From assembly GCA_002286715.1 (NCBI GenBank), contig NSJX01000014.1, positions 135,086-199,085 of the forward strand: a stretch of 64,000 nucleotides of DNA, written 5' to 3'. The position numbers were made by a program, and so were the translations under genes. The stretch's first letter is position 1, and each line of letters begins with the position of its first letter. The DNA is from Dentipellis sp. KUC8613 (lineage: Eukaryota; Basidiomycota; Agaricomycetes; Russulales; Hericiaceae). Under the pieces are notes generated by a model. It ran no database searches. It was not told where the DNA came from and was given only the letters and a program-made list of their open reading frames with translations. Positions 21,073 to 33,392 of the stretch are shown piece by piece.

Positions 21073-24000
21073 ATGTCATATATTGATTCAAGTCTGAGCT
21101 CCTCCTCCGTCCCAGACGCGTCCTCCTCCACCGCTCCTTCCGCCGCCCGCCGCCTCCGCACCCGGACTTCCGACATCTCTGGCTTCCTGCGCCGCTCCAG
21201 CTCTCACCGCGAAGTACCTCACGTCGCGCCCACCCCAGATGCACCCGCGGACCCCACCAAGAAACGCAGGATTCCTCTCTTCGGTCTCAAGCGCAAGTCG
21301 GCTGGCGTGCTCAAGGACACGAGCGCGAGTGCCAGCGAGAGCGAGAGCCCGAGCAAACGCGAGTGGGGACGGACTAAGCGCCTTTCGTCAGGGTGAGTGC
21401 TGTCACCGTTTTTGCATTTGTCTCGTGTCTCGTGTCGCGCCCTCCGTCCGCTGTGCCGCTGTTCGCCAGCCCTGTTTGACGCGTCAAATGGGTCCACGTG
21501 TCGTGTTCCGTTGCGGTTTGGGATGCGCTTGGTGGTGGTTGCTACCCCGGCGTCTCGCGTGCAAATTTCGAGCGGCTGAGGGAGCGATGATTGGTTGTGC
21601 CGATGCGCGGTTGCTGTGGGCGCGGTTGCGTCACGACCACGTGCCTTGGTCTGCTTTATGCTCACTCGCGTCTTCAGTCCCAGTTATCTGCCCTCGTCCC
21701 CCAGACCCTCCCAGTCCGCCTCCAGTCCCCCGGTCCCCCCAATTAATCTGTCCCCAGGCTCCCTCCCAACCCCCGTATCCTACTCACCGCTCGCCAATGC
21801 CCTCTCCCATTTCTCCTCTCCTCCCGCCCTAACACGCGCACCCTCCCAAGCCAACGCCTCGACGCGCTCTACGACCCCCACTGCCCCTCGCAAATCGACC
21901 GCCTCCTCACACCATCGAGACCGACATGGCCGCGGGCACGACCGAGAAGCCGACACATCGGACATCACCCCGACAAACGACGCGTTTCCCCAAAACTCAA
22001 GCGCGTCCCAGAAGCTGGGCCAGACACAGGCGTATCGCGACAGCGACCGAGACACGCCTACGCCGACACCAACCTCGACCTCGGCGTCCAACTCCAACTC
22101 CGCGCCCCATTCCGCTTCTACATCCGCATCCTCTTCCTCTCCGATGACTTCAAGCGCGCGGTCCTCGTCATCGGCCTTCTTCATCCCCCTCCCGCCGTCC
22201 TCCACTGCGAAACTACAGCAGAAGGAACAGGAGCAGCAGCAGGCGGAGCGACCTGTCATCACCATTTCGCCCGCGCCGTTGCAGAATCAGGCACAGGCAG
22301 AAGATGAGCAGCAGATGTACACCTTCCCGCGCGCCGCGCCAGCCGCACCCGCTTCGTCTAGCCCTCCCCCGACAGTGCGGCACCCCTCCTCGTCATCCAT
22401 CCGCTTCCCTAGCCAGACCTCCCGCAGAGGCAGCGTCGAGCGTGTCCGCCCTGACATAGTCAGTGCCAGCACACCCACTCCTGGCGCCGCGTCCACGCCC
22501 TCCCGCAGTCCCCGCATGGTGTTCCAGTCCTCCGCCTCCCGCGTGCCCCGTGGCGGCTCGCCTGTGACTTCACCACGCAGCGACGGCGAGATGAGCACCG
22601 GCGCGAGCTCGGTAGGCACGAGCTCTATGGGCACGAGCTCCATGGGCTCGCGCATGCGCCGGCCGACGTACCAAGTCCCGCGCTTGAACACCAGCACACT
22701 GCAAGGGCACGGACGTACGCCGTCCGCGTCGACGAACGCGACGAACTCGTCGTTCGACGTCGACTCGAGCGTCGACTACGAGCGCGCGATGGAGTTTCGG
22801 GCGCGGATCGAGGCGTCGGAGAGCGAGAGGGACAAGGAGAAGGAAAAGGAAAAGGGGAAGAAGAGGCTTGGAGTGGGGATCGGGACGGGCACGGTGTCGT
22901 CGGCGAAGACGAGCAGCAGCAAGGTGAGGCTGGGCGTGCCGTCGCCTGTGCCGTCAGGGAAAGGGAGAGAGTCGGCGACGCCTTCGCCAGCGCCGTCGCA
23001 GAGGACGATTCGGAAGCCGATGCCGACGCCCGCGCAGCAGGTATGTGCGTTCTCCGTGTTGTGCGTGCGTTGGGGCTGAGTATATGCGCACAGATTCGCG
23101 AGCGGGCGGTGGAGAACTTCTCGAAGCAGGCGGCTGAGTCTGCGGGTGGGAAGGACCACTCACGAGACGGGTCGGCGAACTCGGCGGAGCTCGAGGCCGT
23201 CCTCGATCTAGCTGCTTCATTGGAGAAACCCGAGAAGCCTGCAAGACCGAAGAGGGAGAAGAACAGCGACGAGCGGAGGGAGAAGGACAGGGAGCTCGTG
23301 TCTGCCCTGCGCAATTCGGGGAGCTCGAGTACGTCCGAGTCGTCAGTGCGGTCACCTTCGAGGCTACGACTAGCGAGCAAGACGGGGCCGTCGCAGCTGG
23401 TACGTGTCATTCTCTTATACGGGATACAGACCGCACTAACTCCTTATACCATTCAGTCTAATGTTCGCTCATCGTCTAATTTGGGCCCGAGCGCTTCCTC
23501 ACCAACACCCCTCTCTTCTTCCCGCGACCGCACGACATCGGGGACCAACTCGCCAGCCTCGTCCATCAGGATGCGGCCCAGAGAGTCGCTTTCGCCTCCA
23601 GAGTCGCCAGTCCCTACATCCCGTACACCATCACCAAACAGCAAATCGAAGCTCAGACCACCCGGATCCTCGACGCCCTCCCCCACAACACCAGGAGGGT
23701 CAAGCAAGCTCCGGGCAGGCGCGCCTACGAAAGCCCCACCCAACTACGCGATCCCCGCGACGCCAGACGCCCAGCCGCACCCGCGCTCGAGCGTCCCGCC
23801 CGGCTCGTACCGCTCCTCGCGCACGCTCTCCATGACCTCCGGCTCGGGCTCGAGCCTCTCCGCGCAGACGCTCGTGTCGATCCCCTCGACGATGTCCACG
23901 TCCTCCTCGCGGCAGTCCGCCGCGATCTCGGTCTCCGCGTCCTCCGCGTCCTCGCGCACGCTCGTCACGCCCTCTTCATCGTCCTTCTCCGGCAACCTCA

Positions 24001-24980
24001 GCAGCCCGAACCCAGAGAGCATCTCCGGCCTCCCGAGCATCCCCTCGCTCCCGTCGTCCTTCGCGTCCTTCGCCTTCGCGCAGCCGCTCACGCACGAGCT
24101 CGAGAGCGAGAAGAGCGAGGCCGAGGCGAAGGGCAAGGAGCGCGAGCGCGAGCGGGCCAACAAGGCGCGCGCGGCGAAACGCACGTCGGACGAGCTCGCG
24201 GCCGCGCACGCGCGCAACGGCGCGCTCGCGGCGGAGAACGCGGAGCTGCGCGCGCGCATCGACATCCTCGAGCGCACCGCGCGGCGCCGCGAGCGCGAGA
24301 TCCGCGGGCTGCGCTACCTCGTCGCGCACGGGCACGTCGCGCCCGAGGGCTCTGGTTCTGGTTCGGGCGAGGGCTCACCGGACGGAGGCGAAGGCAAGGG
24401 CGGCGCGGAGGTGCCGTTCCCGACGGCGTCGAGCGCGGGGAGCGGGAGCGCAAGTGGGAGCAGCGGGAGCGTGCGCACGCGCACGCAGCGCTCGCACACG
24501 ATCCCGGGGCCCGTGGTGGGCGTCGCGCCGGTGGTGCCTGCGGGCGTGCGCGCGCGCGAGGAGAGCGAGGTGTCGCTCGAGACGGACACGCTGCACTCGG
24601 TGCTCGAGAGCGTCGCGGCGGAGGAGACGGCGGAGGAGCGCGAGCGCCGGCGCCGGCGCGAGCGGGAGGAGCGGCGGAAGAGGGCGAGTGCGAGGCCGTC
24701 GGTGTCGATGTCTGCGGCCGGGCCGAGATCGAGTGGGGAGGGCCAGAGTGCGCAGGCGCAGGCTCAGGCGAAGTATGCGCAGAATTTGCAGTGGGCGCGG
24801 GCGCCTTCGATTGAGCAGGTGATGGAGAGGGAGAAGGAGAAGGAGAAAGAGAAGGAGAGGGTGGCGGAGCGGAGGGAGAGCACGCGGGTGGAGGGGAAGG
24901 AGAGAGACGGCATGGAGGAGATGCTGAAAAGGCTCAAGGCGTTTGCGGGCAAGGCGGAGAGGAGCAGGTCGGGGGTGTAA
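21073..24980 (+). CDS. large Ser-rich protein with C-terminal coiled coil
   Basis: Exons 21073-21392, 21678-23040, 23094-23399 and 23457-24980 (phases 2, 0, 0) give 1170 aa; intron 1 is long (285 nt). Family not recognised. Most of the protein is disordered, with Ser/Thr/Pro runs and many SPSP, TPTP and RSPS sites suited to proline-directed kinases. A basic N-terminal patch (DPTKKRRIPLFGLKRKS) lies near residue 70. A charged helix, QLTHELESEKSEAEAKG-like to RIDILERTARRREREIRGL, covers about 865-960 and has heptad character; a second, EKEKEKEKERVAERRES, is followed by a conserved-looking tail MEEMLKRLKAFAGKAERS. This layout suggests a scaffold, perhaps cytoskeletal or polarity-related, but that is speculative. 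Confidence 0.75.
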
Positions 24981-27900
24981 AAGTCGGCACCCTGCGCCCT
25001 TGCGCGGGTGTGCTCGACATCTGTGCCCGTGCGCCCGTTTGTTCGTTCGTTCGTTCGTTCTGGGACTTTCGCTTTCGCTTTCGATTTCGACGTCATTCGT
25101 TCCACTGGGGGGTTCCTTTGCACACGCGCGTGCACGCGCGCCCGGGCTCCTGTGTTTTGCTTGCGGTTGCGCGGCGCCATACCACACCATGATACCAATC
25201 TCACCGCGATATCACTCTCTCGCTACGACATACCCCGTCCTCCGCAACACCCGACTTCGCCCCGCCATACACCACATCACGCACACACCGCCGCACTGTG
25301 CTCTGCGACTTTTGTTCACTTCAAAATTCAAGTTCAGGTTCCAAGTTCAAGTTTCACGCTCGCGTTCGAGTCTTCGTGTCATCTTTGTTCGCATTCCCTT
25401 CTCATTTTCATTTGACATTCGACATTCGACATTACATTCCACTCGGGTAGCGTACTTTGTACCATTATTCATTCGCATTCATCTGTAGATTTATCCAGCA
25501 CCGCGGTGCCGCGTGCGCAGCGGGCATACGTGCGACCGCCATACTATATCCTTCTCCCCCCCTCCTCTCCCTTTTCGGATCCCCGCACCCGCACCCGCAC
25601 TCTCCCTCTTGCTCTTGTTCGCTGTTTCATTCCCTCGCCCGACGCCCGACGCCGGCTTCCCGCACCCGACCCGACATACATACGTATACCTTACCGCACA
25701 CCCTACTATCTTCGTGTATCCCACCCACACCACATACGCTCTTTCCTTCATGTGCAGGAACAGTCGCTCAGTCAGTTACGATACTCTATTCCATTACTAG
25801 TATACAGCAGTTTTCGAGGGGGCGCTATAGGCCGAGGCGGATACATAGGTGGATCCCGACTGCGGGCGCCGTTATGGTGGATGGACGCAGGCGCGCGGCG
25901 GGCGGCGGGTGGATGGTGGACATAATATATTTTGGAGTAAATTGTCTGTGGTGGTGTGCGTGTGCGATGCTGGGTAGAGGATGCCCTGAGTAAAGTGAAG
26001 CAAATCATTCTATGGGCTGTTGAAGGCTTGTATGGGGGAGTGCATGTGTTACTCCGCGTAGAGAGGACTCGGGATCCGAAAGACCACCGCGCATCGTTGC
26101 CTGCAGTCGCGGTCCGGAACCCGACGAGCTCAAACACGATCTGCCCGTGAAACGGCGTTAGACGCTAAACAGCGCCGTGCGGCGGTCGATCAGGTAGTAA
26201 GTAGGCTTTTTTTTCGCATCGAGCACGGAGGTCGGAGGACATGCACGGCGCTATTGGGTGGCCGCGGTTCGGAGGGATTGAGGTGGGTGGCCCGAGACGC
26301 CCGTACGCGTGCGTAAGGGTGTTTTATAACCGAGGCTGTTTGAAGTCTACAGCGGTTTGAAGGTGAGCGTGAAGCGCACGCTAGCGCTTGAAGTTGAAGA
26401 TGTCGATGTCGATGAGGATCGACACTTCAAGATGGAGTGAAACTCGTCTGGCGATGACGGATGTGGCGCTTGTCATGGCCGTGGTCGCCTGGTGTCGAAG
26501 CCGCCGTAAGTATCCCTCGACCACCCGACCACCCGCGGGACTCCGAGCACGGCCGGGACGTATGCGTGGATGACTCGCTCGCACGATCGTGGAGGGCTTT
26601 ACAGCATCGTCTTGCACGGCAGCGGTTGATCTCGAGAATCGGCTACTGGAGTTCTCGTGATTCGTGTTGGAGAGCGGGTGTGAGTGCCGTACGTGGTATA
26701 GTGATCCACATGCTATTACGCTATGGGCATGGATGAGAAAGACGTGCCTGGAGGATGCGGGGATGGTTGTGAATACAGGTATGCGATTCGCAGGAAAAAG
26801 TTTAGTAGATAGATAGAGAGCAGAGAAGTGGTGGGGTGGGACCTACAATGCTTCATGAGGTTACACTCTGTGCCCTGTTTCTGGCCTTCTTTTCATCGAA
26901 GCGCGGAAACTGTGCATCCTAAGTATATCTTGCTCACATGAGCGTTTGAGCTCGAGGTGTATACATACGGGGTAAATGACGGCGGCTTCTGTTCGCCACG
27001 GCGACTCGAGGCCTGGGCGTCTTCCTCCGCACAACCGCCCTTGTTCGCGTTTCTTCTGCTGGTTGCACAAGCTCATACCAAGTAGTGCTGGGTCCACCGC
27101 GGTCTTGGGTCTCGGTCTGATATCTGTTCTCGGTGATTTGTCGTAAGAATTCCGTGTTGAAACCGTCAGACGCGCCTTCAGGAGGTTTTGTTTTTGGAAG
27201 AGTCGTCACTTCGCGCGCACGCATGGCGCTGCTGGGAACATAATCAGATGTTTCCAGTGATTGTTGTCCAGCTTTTCCTTACCTCAGTGAAGTAAGTACG
27301 CAAACGCCTTCCATCTCCATCAGAGGCGCACCGGTTTTCTACGAGGTACCAACTTTGGAAAGGGTCGACGCAGAGACGCAACAGGCCTCGTAGACTTGGA
27401 GACTGCGGTTGCAGTTGACGATGTTGCTTTGTGACGGCGAGCTACGAGGGGACCTCGGCGTTCAACCCCACACATGCCTGCCTCGACATCGTGGCATGGC
27501 GGAAGGTGCCACCGCCCAGAGAGATCGTATCGAAGGGTCAGAGTGCCTTACTACGGCGTTGCTTTGATGACGTCTAGACCGTGTATACGGTGCGTTCAAT
27601 TGAAGGATCTACATGGGTGTAGCGTACAGCCGTAGCTGGGTGTCAACCCTGTCGGAATTCGATAGGACTGCCTGTGAAGAGCTCTAGTTCCGGCAACCTT
27701 TGGATTGACCGAGCTGTCAGAAGATGGTGGCCCGCGGGAGAGGAAGGAAGGAGGAAACTTTTGCGTCCGCGCCCCGACGTTGCGGCGGGTGCCGGGAGCG
27801 CATGAAAGCTGCCCAGAAAAAATGATCCTGTGCGAGGCAATCGCTGACTGGCTTTGGCCGCGTCATCGATGTTAATCATGCAGGGTACGCAGCCACTGAC

Positions 27901-28586
27901 GGACGCACATCGCCATGGCCTGGTGATACTCTCCACGCAGGCCTGATGGAGGCGCGTCGAAGCACGTCGTTGCAGAGAGCCGCGGACAGAGCAGCGTGGA
28001 CGGGAGTAACGCGATAACGTGATCGCGGGAGAGGAGGAGTGCTACGGTTTAGACGCCGAGCAGCGACGGACTGGTCGGGCCACTGTCGGGCCTTGGTTGC
28101 TGACGACGATCAAGGGCAACCCATACAGTTGAGACAGCTTCGCTGTACAGCTGCACAGGCCATCCCGAGCTCCCACCGTTCCGCCGCCTATTGACTGACG
28201 GCCCATCTGGCGTTTTCCCTCGTAGGACAGTCAAAGTCTACGTGAGTTCGAATTCTGCCATCAGTGCGGTGCCTTTCTTGTTCATTGGCCAATCAAATGA
28301 GGAGGACTAACGTTTTGCGAAGGACCATGTTTGGGCAAGTGGATATTGCAATGATGTCGTAGCATGATCTCCGGATTGATGAGGGTTTCTCTGATGGTGT
28401 CTCGCCGGGCGCCTCAGGCTCTAGTCTCCTCCTTGAATCGCTCGATCGTGTCCCCGCGTGGTGACCCTTGCCGCCAGCGTCAGCAGCGCCCCGACTAGCC
28501 CCTTTTTGCTTCATTATTTTGCCCCTGCAGTCCTGGCGTCTCTTCTCTCTTGCTGCATCTCTCGCCCGGTTTCTGACTCTGACCCC
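24981..28586. other. 3.6-kb gene-poor region with GTTC repeat
   Basis: Begins with a perfect (GTTC)5 microsatellite at 25041-25060, followed by TTTCGC and TTCAAGTTCA repeats (to about 25400) and CT-rich sequence. The minus-strand frame 26934-27224 contains a protein-like stretch (DGFNTEFLRQITENRYQTE) without recognisable family or flanking exons. Other ORFs are short. The region just upstream of 28587 is probably the promoter of the next gene. Confidence 0.5.
25041..25060. repeat. (GTTC)5 microsatellite
   Basis: Five perfect GTTC units about 60 bp after the stop codon of the 1170-aa protein gene, followed by TTTCGC repeats. Confidence 0.9.
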
Positions 28587-31500
28587 ATGTTGTCGGCCTT
28601 TCGTTCAAAGCGCAAGTCCAAGAAGACTGCGCCCCCTCCCCGACGCGTTCAGCCGTCGTTCCCGCACCTGGGCTTTTCGTCGCCGGAGGTGGTCGAAATC
28701 TCCGATAACTCCCTCACCACCTTCGCTATATCCAAGCTTTCCGCTCCGGAAGCTGATTCCACTCCTTTGAAATCCCCTCAAGTCGACTTGAAGTTCGGAG
28801 ACGAGCCATGGTTTCCAAATGATATTCTGGTCAAGAGCGTAGAGTCGGGTCTCGAGACCAAGTCCCGTAGTCATGGGGAGAACGTCGCTGGAGGAAGTCA
28901 GAGCGGCGGAAGCAGTGGGAGCACAGCTAATTTCCCCGAGGATGTGCATGCTGGAGAGGGGGGAACATTCGAGGTACGAGGCTCCTTGTCTTCTGCACTT
29001 TCCCAATTGATTGCCATTGGCAGGACGTACCCCCCATTTCGCGGACGGGGAGCAACGGTGAGCTCGCGCATGCCGGGGAGGAAAACAATGTGAGTCTATG
29101 CTCCCCCCCGAAGCGATGAGCTTCTCATGCTTTGCACAGGCGAACCCCCCCGCGACTGCGCGCAAGACCTTCAAGCCTGCACCCGCACCTATCAAGATCC
29201 CGAACCCCCGTGCCAAAATCCAAATCCAACGCTCAGCTGACATATCCGATGCAGGGTCCGCCCTCCATCCTCCAAACACCCAACTGTCCGCCAATTCGCC
29301 CTTGGAGCGCGATGACGCCTCCATCATATCTGGGATCACACTGCCCGGCGCTTTGATCGCGGACGCGTTTTCGCTGTCGAATCAAGCCGAGCACCGACAG
29401 TCGCGTTACCAGCGGCGCATCACCCGCCAGGATTCCGCGACGCTACCTCACGGCGAGAATCCGCTGCTGAATTCCCCATTTATGTCGGGTTTCCGGATCA
29501 GCGGAGGAGAGGTGATTGGGTCGGATTCGATCCCACCCGTACCGCCGCTCCCACCGAGTGCGACTCAAGGCCCGCAGCCGGAGAAGGAGGACGCGTCGGC
29601 TGCCGAAAAGGCCAATGGTGGGCCGGAGATCGACGTCAAAGTCGAGCCTGCGGACGGCGGTAGCTACCCTGACGCGCGGATATCCCGACTTCAGAATCAG
29701 TCCCGCCCTCCGCCAACACCGCCCATCTCGGGCACACCGAACTCGTCGAGCGTGTTCCACAACGAGCAGCATGTCGCGCACCACATCTCTCCCATCACCG
29801 AGGCATCAACGCCCACGGCAACGTCGCCGGCGCAATCTGACCGGTCGAAGGAGCCAATCAGCGCCGCGAGCAGCAAGCTCTCGTCTTTCTCGCAACAGAT
29901 GCGGCGCGCTGGATTTGATGACCAGTTTTTGTCCCCGATGTCCCATGGCTCGCCTGGCATGACACCCCAGTCGACCAGGTCTATACGCTCGGGTGAGGAT
30001 ATTGATCAGGTGCTGGATGAGTTCATGGCTGGGTCGATCTTCGGAGGCCACAGCCCCTCGTCAACGGGATCTGGACCGACGCCGCCGGGGAGCGGAAGAC
30101 CTCTGCCGGAGAGGCAACTCAGCGCGCCATCGCCGTCTCCGTCCCGTCTGTCGCTCAACAGTACGTCCGTTTCGCCAGAAACAGTCGATTGTAAGCTCAT
30201 ATAATATCACTGAAATAGCCCATTTGGACATCAAACCGTCTCGGTCGCGCTCCAGCTCCCGGTCGGGCGCATCGTCCCGGCCATCCCTCGCATCCGTCAA
30301 CAGCGCGATGCTGCATCCATCCACGCTCCTTCCCATCGGCGAGCGCCCGCGCTCCGTGCAAGACATCCCCTCTGACGCGCATGACGACCTCTCTGTTTTA
30401 CCGTCTGGAATTGCCGCCCCCCGCTCCCCCCATTTGTCTCAGCTGCCGGACTTCCCAGAGTCCGCCGGCCTGCCCTCGGCACCGCTCACCGCGCGGTCTG
30501 AAGCGAGCGACATGCATTCGCCCGACCTGCTGGACAACATCGTGCTCGGGCCCGCGCCGCCTGCGGTGCGGCCGCGCGTCACGAACAGCACCTTGAACCC
30601 GATCACGGTCGTCGCGGACGCATCAAATCCGCACACATTCAATATGGCGCTTAGCGACGAGAGCGACTCGGCGGGCTTCACGACGCCGTCCACGGGCACC
30701 GGGAAACAGACGTTCCCCGAGACCCCGAGCGCCTTCAGCCCGATGTTCTCAGCGGCGCCCGGCCAGTCGTCCGCGGGGTGGTCGCCGGCGCTCCCCTCGG
30801 GCGTGTCCGCGGTCTCGCCTGTGACGCGCACGCTCTCCGTGACCAGGACTGCCTCGACGAAGAGCCGCCATTCGCGCGCGTCCTCGAAGTTCCTGGTCAG
30901 GTCCAACACGCACAAGGTTATCGTGACGCGCGGGCGGTCGATTAGGACGAAGCATGGAAAGTCGGGCCTGTCGAGTGCGAGCTCTATCAAGGGGCAGTCG
31001 TCGCCGATGGCGGCGTCCTCGGGGCATGCTCCGCCTTCGCCTGCGCGGCCAGATGGCTCAGCGGTGGGATCTCCTCGACGACGGAGAGCGGACACGTCTG
31101 CGCCGTCGCCAAAGTCGCCTCCGACCACGCCGCCCCCTCCTATCCCTACAGTACCTGGTTCAGAGTCCAGCAAGCCGAAAACAGCAGAGGAGACGAATGC
31201 TGCAGCTGCGTCCCGGACGAGCAGGCCACCTGAGCCAAGGCCTCTCCCAAAAACGAATCCGCCATCGCGGCCCCCCTCGCGCCCTCCCTCGCGCCCCCCG
31301 CCTCTTCCTCCCGTCCCCCGATCGGCATCCCTCCCTCTCCCTGCGGAAGTCCCGCCTGTACCTCAACAACCGGCACCACTGCCTCCTGTAGCCGCCGCCG
31401 CCGCCGCCGCTCCTGCGCCTCCCGCGCCGTCGCAAGACACCCCGAATTCGACCGCGAGCTCGGCCACTGGCACACCACCCCCTTACTACTCTGTTGTCAA

Positions 31501-32965
31501 TGTATCCCCCAGTGTATCACCAGCATCTACGTACCATGCGCAGCCGAACTCGACGAACAGGAGGGCGCCAGGGCGCCCGCCGCTGCCCATCGGCCCCAGA
31601 AACCGCCTGACGAACTCGTCGATACACTCGCATCGCGAGGGTCCGGGCTCGGCGGGCTCGGGCACCACCTACACGGAGAGCTCGCGGCGGCCGAGCGTTG
31701 CCTCCGTGGTCATGTCCGCGCCGAAGTTCCAGACGACGCCGGTGAAGTACAAGGGCTTCACGATGGAGGCGGCCAAGTGGACGTTCACGTCCGAGCAGCT
31801 GCAGTCGATCGTCTCGCGCGCGATCAAGCAGTCGTCCGAGGCGTCGTCCATCCGGCTGCTCCCGCTGCAGACGCTCGACGTCGACCTGCCGAACGACCGC
31901 GAGCGCATCGACAAGCTGCAGACGGAGCTCAAGACGCAGTACAAGCTGCACGTGCGCAAGCGCAACACGCTGCTCGCGTCGCTCTCGTCGCACCTGAGCG
32001 GGCGCGAGGCCGGCCCGAACGCGCTGCGCGCGATGCTCGAGGACCTGCAGGACGTGTCGAGCAGCCTCGACCAGATCGCGGAGGACCTCTACAACGCGCG
32101 CGACCAGGCCGCGCAGCTCGACCGGCTGAGCGTGACGCACTCGGCGAGCGCGCTCGCGATGGCGCTGCGCAAGCTCAACGCGAGCTTCCTCAAGCGCTCC
32201 GCCGAGGCGCAGGTCCTGCAGAGCCAGATCGCCGCGCTCGAGGCGGAGCGCGACGAGGCGTGGCTGCATGCGCAGGAGGTCGCGCAGGAGATGGACGAGC
32301 TCCAGGCGAGCATGAGCGTGTACGACGCGGCCAAGTCGCCCGGCGCGAGCCGCCGCTCGAGCCGCGTCATGGCGTCGCGCAAGTCGAGCATACGCGTGTC
32401 GAAGGCGGGTCTGCGCTCGGGGAACAGCACGCGTCGGAGCAGCCAGCGCATGTCGATTGCGAGCCAGAATCGAGCGAGCTTCGTCTCGTCCGCGGCGACG
32501 TCGTCGTTCTCCCCGCGCGATATACCCCCGGTGCCCCCGATCCCGAGGGCGGGGCCGTTGGGCATCATCACTACTGGCCTCTCGAACCGGAATTCGGGTA
32601 CGTGTTCTCCACAATTCTCAAGCGTAGTTGACTTAGCTGATCTGATACTGCCTCCAGCATATACCTCTGCCATCTCGTCGACTTCCGACACGAGGGCCAT
32701 GGCGCAAGCGCAACGCGAACTCTGCAACATGCTCGGTATCACAGCGAGCGAGCTGCGCCTGCCGCGGCCACGGCGGTCGTCCATGCTTGCGTCACCTATA
32801 TCCCCCCAAGCACAATCTCCCACCAGGGCTTCCCGCAGGCCGTTGTCAGAAATCGCTGGTGGCCACCGTTCGGTCAAGAACATGGACGTGCTGACAGAAT
32901 TTCAAGATCTCCTGGTCAACGACCGGGATGCGGCGCTGGCAGCTCTTGCATTATTAGATCCTTAA
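28587..32965 (+). CDS. very large Ser/Pro-rich protein with central-to-C-terminal coiled coil
   Basis: Exons 28587-28973, 29024-29089, 29140-30160, 30219-32597 and 32658-32965 give 1386 aa. Unrecognised, but it looks like a conserved basidiomycete protein. Residues 1-960 are disordered, including a SRPPSRPPSRPPPLPP proline-rich block typical of SH3/WW ligands. An ordered domain begins near KFQTTPVKYKGFTMEAAKW, with WTFTSEQLQSIVSRAIKQSS, then a coiled coil from LPNDRERIDKLQTELKTQY to AEAQVLQSQIAALEAERDE. The C-terminus has a second helical segment (AQAQRELCNMLGITASELRL) and ends DLLVNDRDAALAALALLDP. The last intron (32598-32657) is 60 nt, in frame and stop-free, so retention would only add 20 residues. 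An alternative 28-nt intron at 30191-30218 was rejected in favour of 30161-30218. Confidence 0.8.
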
Positions 32966-33392
32966 TTATCCTATTTATCGTGCACCCTGCATCCTGCATC
33001 TAGTGTTCTAATCTGTCCACTTGTCACTCGTCGTTCGTTTATATATCCCCAATCTCTGTCCTCCCACTCTCATTTTTTGCCATCTCATTTTTACTCATCG
33101 TCGTGGTCATTGACACTGTTTTCTCGGTTGTACATACTGCATTATTCACAACCTCAGCATCCCCTGATACACAGCTTTGTAAAGTACAGATTACTATTAC
33201 AATACCACGGCACGAGCCATACATGCGATAGCGAACAAAAAGCAACACAGCAAAAAGGTATGGGCCTGTATGCGTACGAGTCCCTGAAATAGGTATAAAA
33301 TGGGAACGGATCTACAGTAGCATCTCGTCTTGGGGGTAAGTATGCGGGGCGGTGTCGACATTCAGCGAAACAGGCGAAATAAACTCCGAGGC
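32966..33392. other. convergent intergenic region
   Basis: About 430 bp between two gene 3' ends, AT-richer than surrounding genes. No gene seen. Confidence 0.5.

Noticed and set aside
30191..30218. 28-nt intron with GTAAGC donor in the 1386-aa protein gene
   Set aside because: Too short for splicing; the GTACGT donor at 30161 gives a normal 58-nt intron in the correct phase.
31517..32631. 365-aa minus ORF and 284-aa plus ORF over the coiled-coil region
   Set aside because: Shadows of the GC-rich coding exon; composition is almost only Arg, Ala, Glu and Leu, without domain signals.
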